A program made the position numbers and the translations under genes. DNA of 64,000 bases from Prolixibacteraceae bacterium UBA6029. GTDB taxonomy: Bacteria; Bacteroidota; Bacteroidia; Bacteroidales; Prolixibacteraceae. The notes beneath the pieces are model-generated. The model did no database searches. It was given only the letters and a program-made list of their open reading frames with translations, and had not been told where the DNA came from. Positions 26,701 through 35,160 of the stretch are shown in pieces; the first letter of the stretch is position 1; every line of letters begins with the position of its first letter. The stretch is taken from the NCBI GenBank assembly GCA_002429385.1, contig DIZL01000020.1, positions 26,862-90,861 of the forward strand. The letters run 5' to 3'.

Positions 26701-26712
26701 AACAACAGAAAT

Positions 26713-27621
26713 ATGAAAAAAGATTTAATTTCAATAACTGATTATTCAAAAGAAGATTACCTGCGAATCTTAGAACTTGCAGCTGATTTTGAGAAAAACC
26801 CAAACCAAAGACTGCTTGATGGAAAAGTAGTAGCCTCGTTGTTTTTTGAACCATCGACCCGTACCCGTTTAAGCTTCGAAACAGCAATCAATCGTTTAGG
26901 AGGAAGAATTATCGGGTTTTCTGATGCCGGATCATCCAGTGTCTCTAAAGGTGAGACCTTGCATGACACCATACGCATGGTCAGCAATTATGTCGATCTG
27001 ATTGTAATGAGGCACCCTCTTGAAGGCAGCTCACGATATGCTGCCGAAGTGGCTTCCGTTCCTGTGATTAATGCTGGCGATGGTGCCAACCAGCATCCGA
27101 CTCAAACATTACTGGACATGTACTCAATCCTGAAAACCCAGGGAACTCTTGATAACATCAATATTTTCATGGTTGGTGACCTGAAATACGGACGTACAGT
27201 TCATTCCTTACTGATGGCCATGTCGCAATTCGAAAATCCCGTTTTCAACTTTATTGCTCCTGAAGAACTTGCCATGCCTGAAGAATACAAACTTTTTCTG
27301 AAGGAAAAAGGGATCAGATATTTCGAACACACCGAAATCAATGATAACATTAATCACGCCGACATTATTTACATGACCCGTGTTCAGAAGGAAAGGTTTA
27401 TGGACCCCATTGAATATGAGAAAGTAAAAAATGTATATATACTTCGGAACAGCATGTTGGAGAATACCAAGCCAAACATGCGCATTCTCCATCCACTTCC
27501 ACGCATCAACGAAATTCATCCTGACGTTGATAACAACGAAAAAGCCTATTATTTCGAGCAAGCCCGCAACGGTGTCTTTACCCGCCAGGCAATTATTGCA
27601 CATATTCTTAATCTAAAATAA
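26713..27621 (+). CDS. pyrB: Aspartate carbamoyltransferase catalytic subunit
   Basis: 302 residues, normal length. It joins carbamoyl phosphate and aspartate in the committed step of pyrimidine synthesis. Signature motifs are FFEPSTRTRLSFE (residues ~47-59, carbamoyl-phosphate site), SKGETLHDT (~78), GDGANQHPTQTLLD (~120-133), the aspartate-binding RVQKER segment and HPLPR near residue 256. It forms a holoenzyme with PyrI encoded 8 bases downstream. A leader ORF plus terminator upstream suggests attenuation. Confidence 0.97.
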   Translation: MKKDLISITDYSKEDYLRILELAADFEKNPNQRLLDGKVVASLFFEPSTRTRLSFETAINRLGGRIIGFSDAGSSSVSKGETLHDTIRMVSNYVDLIVMRHPLEGSSRYAAEVASVPVINAGDGANQHPTQTLLDMYSILKTQGTLDNINIFMVGDLKYGRTVHSLLMAMSQFENPVFNFIAPEELAMPEEYKLFLKEKGIRYFEHTEINDNINHADIIYMTRVQKERFMDPIEYEKVKNVYILRNSMLENTKPNMRILHPLPRINEIHPDVDNNEKAYYFEQARNGVFTRQAIIAHILNLK

Positions 27622-27629
27622 TTACTGCC

Positions 27630-28100
27630 ATGCCCGATAGTTTAAAAAAGAAATTAAAGCTGAAAGTAAGTGCAATCAACAATGGCACTGTGATTGATCA
27701 CATTCCTTCTGAAAACCTTTTTAAGGTTATTTCAATTCTGGGGCTTCAGAATGTGAAGACTCAGATAACCTTTGGAGCCAATTTTGAAAGCGAAAAACTG
27801 GGGAGTAAAGCCATAATCAAGCTTTCTGATGTGTTTTTTGAAGATGATGAAATCAATAAAATCTCTCTCATTGCACGCAATGCAAAACTTAATATCATCC
27901 GTGACTACGAAGTAGTAGAAAAAAGAGTGGTTGAGGTACCTGATAAGGTAATTGGCATTGTAAAATGCTTTAATCCAAAGTGCATTACGAATAACGAAGA
28001 AATAACTACATACTTCAACGTCATCTCAAAAAATCCTTTAGACCTGAAATGTAAGTATTGCGAGAAGATTACACACGAAGATCAAATGGTAATCAAATGA
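27630..28100 (+). CDS. pyrI: Aspartate carbamoyltransferase regulatory subunit
   Basis: 156 residues. The N-terminal allosteric domain (1-~100) includes KVSAINNGTVIDHIPSENLFKVISIL, the nucleotide effector site. The C-terminal zinc domain carries four Cys (CFNPKCITN and LKCKYCEK). It confers CTP/ATP control on the PyrB trimers. It follows pyrB by 8 bases, and its stop overlaps the next start (ATGA at 28097-28100). Confidence 0.96.
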   Translation: MPDSLKKKLKLKVSAINNGTVIDHIPSENLFKVISILGLQNVKTQITFGANFESEKLGSKAIIKLSDVFFEDDEINKISLIARNAKLNIIRDYEVVEKRVVEVPDKVIGIVKCFNPKCITNNEEITTYFNVISKNPLDLKCKYCEKITHEDQMVIK

Positions 28101-28552
28101 AAACACCAAATTTTAACGAAATATACCAAACCATATCCAAACTGGTTAAAAATAATCCAGAGGATATCCTGCTTCGCATTTGTAATCTGCTGAAACAAGA
28201 AGTCTATCATTACGACTGGGTCGGCTTTTATATATTGGATCCGTTAAAGAATGAATTAGTTTTGGGTCAGTTTGCCGGGAAACCTACCCCGCACACTCAT
28301 ATTGCAGTTGGAAAGGGCATTTGTGGACAGGTTGCCGAAAGTGGACAGGCTATGATCGTTCAGGATGTGACCCAGATTGAAAACTACATTTCGTGTGGAC
28401 TGGACGTTCAATCAGAAATTGTCGTCCCGGTTATGAAAAATGGAAGGTTTGTAGCCGAACTGGATATTGATAGTCACTCTCCTGCCCCGTTTACTTCTGA
28501 AGACAATGAGTTTTTGGCTAAAGTCTGTGATTTGCTGGTCGATCATTTCTGA
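28097..28552 (+). CDS. msrC: GAF-domain free methionine-(R)-sulfoxide reductase-like protein
   Basis: 151 residues from the ATG at 28097, which overlaps the pyrI stop. A longer frame from 28058 would run into pyrI. The single GAF domain has the fRMsr pattern: WVGFYILD, GKGICGQVAESG with one active-site Cys, YISCG with the second, and SEIVVPV. The enzyme reduces free methionine-R-sulfoxide using cysteines in a GAF pocket. Only two of the three Cys of the E. coli enzyme are evident at the expected places. Its coupling to pyrBI has no obvious metabolic logic. Confidence 0.82.
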   Translation: MKTPNFNEIYQTISKLVKNNPEDILLRICNLLKQEVYHYDWVGFYILDPLKNELVLGQFAGKPTPHTHIAVGKGICGQVAESGQAMIVQDVTQIENYISCGLDVQSEIVVPVMKNGRFVAELDIDSHSPAPFTSEDNEFLAKVCDLLVDHF

Positions 28553-28667
28553 AGTATAATTTTTTAGGCTGGTGATATACTGTTTCATCCTTAATTTATT
28601 TGGCCTTTAATTTAATTTAACAGCTTTAAATGCACAAAACAAGATAATTTGATCCTTTGGTTCGTTA

Positions 28668-28720
28668 AGATGGTGTAAATTGCAGAATTTTTAAATCCTG
28701 TAATTTACACTATCTGTTTT
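28668..28720 (+). terminator. Intrinsic terminator downstream of pyrBI-msrC
   Basis: Stem GTGTAAATTGCAG (28673-28685) pairs with CTGTAATTTACAC (28698-28710), one pair being a wobble, with further A-T closing pairs. A T-rich tail follows. Confidence 0.65.
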
Positions 28721-28766
28721 ATATGATATCAGGATTAAAAAAAAGATCAATTATCTTTTAAATGCT

Positions 28767-29414
28767 ATGATGGACACCATATATCATATACTTTTTCATA
28801 CCAATGAAGCCTTGTATGCAATCGTCTCAGAAAATGTCTGGGAAGCCTATCTGTTTCTTTTTCTGATTATCTTTCTGGAAACAGGTCTGATTGTCTTCCC
28901 GTTTCTGCCAGGCGACGGCTTGCTCTTCTCTGCCGGGGTTATCGCAGCATCATCAGATATGAGTATTATTTTATTAATACCGATCCTTATCCTGGCAGCT
29001 GTTCTGGGAAATCATTTTAATTACCAAATTGGAAAACAGATCGAAAATAAAATAGAACAAAGCCAAAACAAATTGGTGCAAAAATATTTGGTTAAATCAA
29101 TTCGAAAGACCCGGCTGTTTTATCAGAAGCATGGTAAAAAGTCGATCATTATTGGAAGGTTTTTCCCGGTTATCCGTACCTACATTCCATTTTTTGCTGG
29201 AACCGTACAATTTGATTTTCCTACATTCTCAAAGTACACCCTCGTTGGGTCTGCCTTATGGGTTCCGTTTTTTACCCTGACCGGTTTCTTCCTGGGCGAA
29301 ATTCCCTGGATCAAGGATAACTTCGAACTTATTTTTCTGGGTCTGATCATTGTAACCTTGATCCCGTTTTTTTATGCCGCCTTCGTGACGGTGTTCTCCA
29401 GAAAAAAAGCATAA
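28767..29414 (+). CDS. DedA family membrane protein
   Basis: 215 residues from the first of two adjacent ATGs. DedA/SNARE-associated hallmarks are present: the ETGLIVFPFLPGDGLLFSAGVIA motif (residues ~38-60) and the GRFFPVIRTYIPFFAGTVQ motif (~131-150) on re-entrant helices, with transmembrane segments at both ends. Some DedA proteins flip undecaprenyl phosphate or phospholipids and support proton-motive-force-dependent envelope functions. It is a lone gene after a terminator. Substrate unknown. Confidence 0.92.
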   Translation: MMDTIYHILFHTNEALYAIVSENVWEAYLFLFLIIFLETGLIVFPFLPGDGLLFSAGVIAASSDMSIILLIPILILAAVLGNHFNYQIGKQIENKIEQSQNKLVQKYLVKSIRKTRLFYQKHGKKSIIIGRFFPVIRTYIPFFAGTVQFDFPTFSKYTLVGSALWVPFFTLTGFFLGEIPWIKDNFELIFLGLIIVTLIPFFYAAFVTVFSRKKA

Positions 29415-29461
29415 TTATATTTACAATCTTTCGGATAGTCTTAAATATTCAACAAAAAAGC

Positions 29462-29469
29462 TATTTTTG
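29462..29469 (+). promoter_or_regulatory. -7 promoter element of the permease gene
   Basis: TATTTTTG fits TAnnTTTG, 21 bases before the ATG at 29490. Confidence 0.55.
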
Positions 29470-29489
29470 AATACTCAAAATTAGCCACT

Positions 29490-31013
29490 ATGTCGAACTT
29501 GTTTATTACAAAGCCTTTGTCCCAATTGATGGACGAATCAAAAACCGATCATGGTTTAAGAAGATCTCTAAGCGCTTTTAACTTAACCACTCTGGGAATT
29601 GGAGCCGTTATCGGAGCAGGAATATTCGTTCTTACAGGACAGGCAGCTGCCCAATATGCCGGGCCGGCTATTGTGATTTCATTTTTGATATCAGGATTTG
29701 CTTGTCTGTTTGCAGGTTTGTGCTATGCTGAATTTGCGTCAATGATTCCGATTTCAGGAAGCGCCTACACTTATGCCTATGCGACCATGGGCGAGTTTGT
29801 GGCCTGGATTATAGGCTGGGATTTAATTCTCGAATACCTTTTTGCAGCTTCAACGGTTTCGGTTGGCTGGTCGGGCTATGTAGTTAGTTTCTTAAAGGAT
29901 TTTGGCCTTGTAATTCCTGCACAATTCACTGCTGCATTGGGGTCTATTATGGTTGACGTTCCTCAGATCGGATGGAAACTGGCCACTCCTGAACTCACCA
30001 AAAGTCTTTCTGATTCAGGAATTGCAATTGCCAGCCTACCCCACCTAACGGGCATTTTAAATCTCCCTGCAATGTTTGTAGTGGCTGCCATTACTATTCT
30101 ATTGCTCATTGGAATTCGTGAATCAGCCAGATTTAATAATGTGATGGTTGTGATTAAGGTATTTGTAATATTACTGTTCATCGGCATTGGATTCATGTTT
30201 GTCAACAAGGCCAACTGGCATCCGTTTATTCCTAAGAATACAGGAGTCTGGGGTCATTACGGATGGAGTGGTATCTTTCGCGGAGCTGCAGTCATTTTCT
30301 TTGCCTACATCGGTTTTGATGCAGTTTCAACTGCTGCACAGGAAGCAAAAAACCCGAAAAGGGATATGCCAATCGGAATTTTAGGTTCACTCGGAATCTC
30401 TACTCTTTTATATATTTTAGTTGCTATCGTATTAACCGGCATCGTAAGCTATACCTTTCTGAACGTTGCCGATCCGATTGCTGTTGGTGTGAATGCCATG
30501 GGAAGCGGATTATTCTGGCTACGTCCAATCATTAAAATTGCAGCTATTGCAGGCTTAAGTTCGGTCATACTAGTGATGCTTATGGGACAACCCAGAATCT
30601 TTTTTTCTATGTCGAAAGATGGACTATTGCCACCTGTATTCTCAAAAGTACATTCCCGTTTTAAAACACCATATGTAAGTACCCTCATCACTGGTTTTGT
30701 AGCACTTATACTGGCAGGAATTCTGCCAATCAATATCCTTGGAGAACTGGTCTCGATTGGAACATTACTGGCCTTTGCCATCGTTTGCATTGGGATCATC
30801 ATTCTGAGGGTAAAAAAGCCTGATATCCCACGTCCATTTAAAACTCCATGGGTACCGCTTATTCCCATCTTAGGCGCAGGGATTTGTATCCTGCAAATGC
30901 TTTCTTTACCATGGGAAACCTGGGCCAGGCTGATTATATGGATGGCAATAGGATTCGTCATTTATTTCACTTATGGAATCCGAAAAAGCAAACTTCAAAA
31001 TAGGAAATTATAA
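29490..31013 (+). CDS. APC-family amino acid permease (cationic amino acid transporter-like)
   Basis: 507 residues with about 12-14 hydrophobic segments. The first helix has the APC signature GIGAVIGAGIFVLTGQAAA (residues ~36-54). Other markers are YAEFASMIPISGSAYTYAY (~79), FFAYIGFDAVSTAAQEAKNPKRDMPIGI (~270-297) and GQPRIFFSMSKDGLLPP (~365-381), the pattern of the CAT/YfnA branch. It would import amino acids by proton symport; the substrate cannot be read from the sequence. It has its own promoter and is followed by a hairpin. Confidence 0.92.
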   Translation: MSNLFITKPLSQLMDESKTDHGLRRSLSAFNLTTLGIGAVIGAGIFVLTGQAAAQYAGPAIVISFLISGFACLFAGLCYAEFASMIPISGSAYTYAYATMGEFVAWIIGWDLILEYLFAASTVSVGWSGYVVSFLKDFGLVIPAQFTAALGSIMVDVPQIGWKLATPELTKSLSDSGIAIASLPHLTGILNLPAMFVVAAITILLLIGIRESARFNNVMVVIKVFVILLFIGIGFMFVNKANWHPFIPKNTGVWGHYGWSGIFRGAAVIFFAYIGFDAVSTAAQEAKNPKRDMPIGILGSLGISTLLYILVAIVLTGIVSYTFLNVADPIAVGVNAMGSGLFWLRPIIKIAAIAGLSSVILVMLMGQPRIFFSMSKDGLLPPVFSKVHSRFKTPYVSTLITGFVALILAGILPINILGELVSIGTLLAFAIVCIGIIILRVKKPDIPRPFKTPWVPLIPILGAGICILQMLSLPWETWARLIIWMAIGFVIYFTYGIRKSKLQNRKL

Positions 31014-31045
31014 CTACAAGTTCTCATTTTTCAAGACACTGATGA

Positions 31046-31088
31046 CGCAAAACACCCGTATCGCCAGATTAGCATACGGGTGTTTCGC
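31046..31088 (+). terminator. Stem-loop downstream of the permease gene
   Basis: Stem AAACACCCGTAT (31050-31061) pairs with ATACGGGTGTTT (31074-31085), extended by GC/GC around it. The T run is short, so it may be a terminator or a 3'-stabilising hairpin. Confidence 0.55.
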
Positions 31089-31300
31089 TGATATAAAAAG
31101 CGGTGAATAGTTCATATGAATAAAAAGCTTCGTTATCAGACATAGGACGTTTGTTTGTTTTATCTGGGATTCAATCAATCAAATGTGTGAATGATGTAAT
31201 TCTTATCAATAATTATATAAGTAATTACTATCGCAATTCAGTCACCTTTGCATTTCAAGTTTAATTGAATACTATTTATCCATCATCAAAGTCACGCCCA

Positions 31301-31480
31301 ATGAAAAATTCAAGGATTAGTTCTATATTCACTTTGGTACTTCTGTCATTAATGGTAAGTTCATGCAGTTTAATAACAGGAATTTTTAAAACAGGAATGA
31401 ATTTCGGGATCTTTCTTGTCCTTGCTATACTGGTTATTGTTGCGTTTATTATAATGCAGATAAGAAAGAAAATAAAATAA
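31301..31480 (+). CDS. Small membrane lipoprotein
   Basis: 59 residues from the ATG at 31301; the frame opens at a TTG 12 codons earlier. A lipoprotein signal with lipobox MVSSC (Cys22) is followed by SLITGIFKTGMNFGIFLV and a second hydrophobic helix (~35-54), ending in basic residues. Small proteins with this lipobox-GIFK-helix pattern are widespread in Bacteroidota and often misnamed by automatic annotation. Function unknown. An imperfect promoter element (CACCTTTG) lies ~50 bases upstream. Confidence 0.7.
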   Translation: MKNSRISSIFTLVLLSLMVSSCSLITGIFKTGMNFGIFLVLAILVIVAFIIMQIRKKIK

Positions 31481-32299
31481 ATCCATCTTTTCATTGCTGG
31501 TCTGTGCTGGTTCAAATAATGATTTATTCTCTATTAATTACAATCAGGGCAGACAAGTGTCTTTTTCATTTATTTGTTGCTTTGAATAACTGCTCCTTTT
31601 CAGGTAGAATGATTTCTACCACAAATATTGTATCTTTAACCTTCGAATGAACTCCTGCCTAAGTCTGACTATACGATTCAGAACTGAATCCATTGACTCC
31701 GGCCACCAATTCGCCATCCATTCAAATGTTCTTCAGAAAAGCAATAAACCTGCTTTCTACCTATTCGGAATGTATCCGGGTGGGGATTGCGTCGTATTTG
31801 CTTCGGATAAATTAATCTATGATTGATTTGCAATTGTACTAAGATTTCGATTTTAGTACAGTTATAAATCAGTCATAGTACAGATATACCGAAGGAATAC
31901 CCTCCCAATCCCTATTCAATCCCCTTCTAAACCAAGTCCGACTTATGGCGATATTACTCCGGACAGCCACTTTAACGGACGATCTTTTCTCATTCAGGCA
32001 TTTAATAAGTGCATAATGTTGGGTGACTCCTCGAGGCAATATGATAGCCCGATAAAAAAATACATTCTTTCATATCAAGCCTGAAAATATATTCCAGACA
32101 TTTTGTTTCCCAAGAGCCTGAATATTCAATCAGCAGATAATTCTCCTTTTTAAAAAGCGATTCCCCCGGAGAAATAACAATTACGTAGCATTCAAGACTT
32201 TAAAATAAGTACTTTTGCGGCTCGTTTATAAAAAGCCAGACTGATAATAAAAACAATGTATTATATCTGGCGAACAGCAAATTAAGAAAAGAGACATCT
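31481..32299. other. Long intergenic region with a large hairpin
   Basis: About 820 bases with no credible gene in six frames. The strongest feature is an imperfect 26-bp inverted repeat with a 10-base loop: 31817-31842 with 31853-31878 (22 of 26 matches, several others wobble pairs). The sequence near 31920-32060 has a slightly higher GC content and could be decayed coding sequence, but I could not identify a family. Confidence 0.5.
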
Positions 32300-32749
32300 A
32301 TGAAGAGAATAAATGAATACAAGAAATTGTTCAATGTTGAGCAAGACACCGATCTTAAAAAACTGAAAACAACCTATCGTAATCTGGTAAAAGAATGGCA
32401 CCCGGATAAGTTTCAGGAAGGTGATGTCATGGGTACTGAGGCAGAACTTAAAAGCCGGCAAATCATTGATGCTTATCATTTTCTTGTTAGTATTGCGCCG
32501 GAAACAATTGCAGCGAACTTAGAAGAATACAATAACACAACATCGGAATCGAATATTGCTGATTTCAAGCACAAGGGACTTTTACTAGAAGTCACATTTT
32601 TAGATGGAACAACCTATGAATACTTCGGTGTTCCGAAAAATGTCTATATTAAATTGGTAAACTCAGATAAGCAATTACGATTTGCAAAAAGAAACATCTT
32701 TAATTCTTATCTTTACAGGAAATCAAAAAGAAGTCTTGAAGTAGCATAA
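32300..32749 (+). CDS. J-domain protein with a C-terminal KTSC domain
   Basis: 149 residues. Residues 4-65 form a short J domain with the HPD motif (VKEWHPDKF), able to stimulate DnaK-type chaperones. Residues ~88-145 match a KTSC domain (LEVTFLDGTTYEYFGVPKNVYIKLVN ... FNSYLYRKSKR), named for lysyl-tRNA synthetase and other proteins in which it occurs. The combination is seen in Bacteroidota; its role is unknown. It follows a long gene-free region and is convergent with cobA. Confidence 0.8.
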   Translation: MKRINEYKKLFNVEQDTDLKKLKTTYRNLVKEWHPDKFQEGDVMGTEAELKSRQIIDAYHFLVSIAPETIAANLEEYNNTTSESNIADFKHKGLLLEVTFLDGTTYEYFGVPKNVYIKLVNSDKQLRFAKRNIFNSYLYRKSKRSLEVA

Positions 32750-32788
32750 TTCTCCTTCATTTCGAATGAGAATAACTCGTACTAGCTA

Positions 32789-33526
32789 TTACACACTCAG
32801 CCGGTGCACATTCTTCCCGATAATCACCAATGCCGGCATGGGTGGTTTTTCTGTTTGAAGCAGTTGTTCAATATTTCCCAATGTACTTTCAAATGCAATA
32901 GCGTCGGGTTGTGATATTTTACTTAGAATCTGTACTTTAATTTCAGGAGAAATGTCATTGTCCATCAATCGTTGAGCAAGCTTAACTAGCTTGTTGAGTC
33001 CCATAAAGAAAATGACAGGAGAGCCTGACTTCAATACGGAGACGAATGTTTGCAGATCACAAAAATCTCCTTCGCAATAATGGCCTGTACCAAACAAGAC
33101 CATACTGTTTTTCCCTCGTTCGGTAAGTGGAATGCCATATAGTGAAGCTGCTCCAAGCGCTGAGGTAACTCCGGGTATGACTTCATAATTCAGATTATTC
33201 TCTATACAGAATCGTATTTCTTCGGCACCACGACCAAAAATCATAGGATCACCCGATTTTAGACGTACAATTCTTTGGCCTTTCAAAGCCAGATCAATAA
33301 TCAACTGATTGATCCAGTCCTGCCGCTCGGTTTGATCTTGTCCATCCATATAAAGTTTACCAACGTAAACACGTTTAGCCTCTGGTTTTGCAAGGTTTAG
33401 AATCTCATTGCTGACCAATGCGTCATGAAGTATACAATCGGCTTCCTGAATTCGTTTCAGGGCTTTAATTGTAAGTAATTCCACATCTCCTGGACCGGCG
33501 CCAACAATAGAAATAAGGGAGGACAT
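32789..33526 (-). CDS. cobA: Uroporphyrinogen-III C-methyltransferase
   Basis: 245 residues. A TP_methylase fold with the SAM-binding loop SIVGAGPGDVELLT (residues ~6-19), the RLKSGDPMIFGRG motif (~88-100) and the PGVTSALGAASLYGIPLTER motif (~120-139), the SUMT pattern. It makes precorrin-2 from uroporphyrinogen III with two SAM molecules. It is the last gene of the sulfite/siroheme operon. Together with the Met8-like protein it supplies siroheme to CysI. Confidence 0.95.
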   Translation of the reverse strand: MSSLISIVGAGPGDVELLTIKALKRIQEADCILHDALVSNEILNLAKPEAKRVYVGKLYMDGQDQTERQDWINQLIIDLALKGQRIVRLKSGDPMIFGRGAEEIRFCIENNLNYEVIPGVTSALGAASLYGIPLTERGKNSMVLFGTGHYCEGDFCDLQTFVSVLKSGSPVIFFMGLNKLVKLAQRLMDNDISPEIKVQILSKISQPDAIAFESTLGNIEQLLQTEKPPMPALVIIGKNVHRLSV

Positions 33527-33586
33527 AATGAATCAGGGATTAAGTGTCAGAATAATTGAATAGTTTGTAATTCTGAAATTTGCTTT

Positions 33587-34423
33587 TTACGTTTTACTGG
33601 AGTCCAGGCTATTCAAATAATCCATAGGACTTAAATATTTGAACTTATATTTCAATAAACGTTCTAATTTGCTACTGTCTACAATTTTATATACTTCGGC
33701 CTGATCTGAAATGAGGGGTTCTGGTAAGCCTGAGATTTGAGCAGCCCTGCCGTAGAAATCCTTTTTCAAGGGATGTTCAGGACTACAGGCATTCAATGTT
33801 TCTCCCCAAAGATTCTTTTCCAGAATGGCTGAAATGATCCCGATACAATCGTCCTGATGAATCAGATTAACCGGAGTGTTTGCAATAATTCTGTCAGACC
33901 TCTGTAGAAAACGGGCAGGATTGCGATCTGCACCAATTAATCCTCCAAAGCGGATAATCGTAGTTTGAAATTCAGTCTGATTCCGTAATAGATTTTCTGC
34001 TTGAACCAATGCTTTTCCGCTTGCCTTATCGGGAGAAAGAACATCAGTTTCACGTGCAATCTGCATATCATCAGGATAAACCGAAGTAGAAGAAATAAAA
34101 ATCACTTTTCGGATTTCTGCCTTCAGAATAATTGGAATCACTTGCGCGATCTGGGCCGGAAATATTCTTTCTATCCCATCAATCCTTTTTGGCGGGATCG
34201 AAAGAATCAGCACATCACTTTTAAAGAAGGATGGATCATCAACCTTAACATCCGAATCGGTCAGGATAATCTGGTAGGGCAAAACTCCATTGGTTCGCAG
34301 TAAATTGAATTTTTCGGGCGAAGTAACTGAACCTTTTACTGATAACTTGTGTCCCAGTAGGTATTTTCCTAGTGGTACCCCCAGCCAGCCGCAACCTAAA
34401 ATTGAAACTATTCCTTCTTTCAT
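33587..34423 (-). CDS. NAD(P)-binding epimerase-like protein (YeeZ-type)
   Basis: 278 residues. A Rossmann domain with GCGWLGVPLGKYLL (residues ~10-23) and an extended SDR-type middle (FISSTSVYPDD ~109, RFGGLIG ~158). The degenerate active site lacks the usual YxxxK, as in YeeZ-like proteins. The partner substrate is unknown. Its position between hemD and cobA, 11 bases after hemD, suggests a link to siroheme or sulfur metabolism, but that is only context. Confidence 0.8.
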   Translation of the reverse strand: MKEGIVSILGCGWLGVPLGKYLLGHKLSVKGSVTSPEKFNLLRTNGVLPYQIILTDSDVKVDDPSFFKSDVLILSIPPKRIDGIERIFPAQIAQVIPIILKAEIRKVIFISSTSVYPDDMQIARETDVLSPDKASGKALVQAENLLRNQTEFQTTIIRFGGLIGADRNPARFLQRSDRIIANTPVNLIHQDDCIGIISAILEKNLWGETLNACSPEHPLKKDFYGRAAQISGLPEPLISDQAEVYKIVDSSKLERLLKYKFKYLSPMDYLNSLDSSKT

Positions 34424-34434
34424 GCATAGATCCT

Positions 34435-35142
34435 TTATTTATTTTCTTCCATCCAACGAGCTATGGAATATTGAACAAACGATAATTCTTCAGGTTCGGG
34501 TGAAAGATACACTTTATTGGTGAAAACCCGCCATGCAGCCCGTGCGGTTGAATTTCCGTTTGCCAGTATCGGTGATATGGGATTAGGAAAGTTGCCCGAT
34601 GCTTTAAAATTATCGATACTTAACGGACTGAAGAACAGGTATGCATCGAATATTCCGCTCACAAACTTCTCAATGGGTGTATTCTTATATACTTCGAACT
34701 CGGAATAGTACAATCCTGAGTCTGCAAAAGCTGAACTGATTTCATTATGCAATTTATCGCCATGTAAAAACAGAATATACTCTCCTTGATTCTGACTTAA
34801 CACTTTCTGTGTAAGTTCACGTGAATTTGAAAAGGATGAAATAACAATTTTCAAATCAAGCATCTGGAAAATTTCAGCCTGCATGTCCGACCAGCAATAC
34901 AATTGATCGCCCGCAGTTAATCCCAGTTGATCTGCAAAACGAACCAGCCAGTGAGCCGCATAGGTACTGGTTACTACCCATTGCTTTCTCTGATTTGCAA
35001 CTTTATCGAAGAAAGATCGGTTGGGCTTTTTATACTCCGTTCTTAAAAAAGGTTGCTCGATATAATGAATTTGCTGCTTTTGCAGCCACTGCCGTGTCTT
35101 CTTTGACAATTTATCGCCGATAAAAAATACTGGAGTCTTCAT
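34435..35142 (-). CDS. hemD: Uroporphyrinogen-III synthase (HemD-like)
   Basis: 235 residues, normal length for HemD. The two-lobed alpha/beta pattern is visible, with VVTSTYAAHWLVRFADQLG (~55-73) and the C-terminal AYLFFSPLSIDNFKASGNF ... ILANGNSTARAAW segment, equivalent to the conserved F-x-S-x-x-x and G-x-x-T-x-x-A motifs. HemD sequences diverge greatly, so the operon position (next to cobA and the siroheme genes) supports the call. It makes the uroporphyrinogen III needed for siroheme. Confidence 0.8.
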   Translation of the reverse strand: MKTPVFFIGDKLSKKTRQWLQKQQIHYIEQPFLRTEYKKPNRSFFDKVANQRKQWVVTSTYAAHWLVRFADQLGLTAGDQLYCWSDMQAEIFQMLDLKIVISSFSNSRELTQKVLSQNQGEYILFLHGDKLHNEISSAFADSGLYYSEFEVYKNTPIEKFVSGIFDAYLFFSPLSIDNFKASGNFPNPISPILANGNSTARAAWRVFTNKVYLSPEPEELSFVQYSIARWMEENK

Positions 35143-35160
35143 GATATTGTTTTTTTAATA

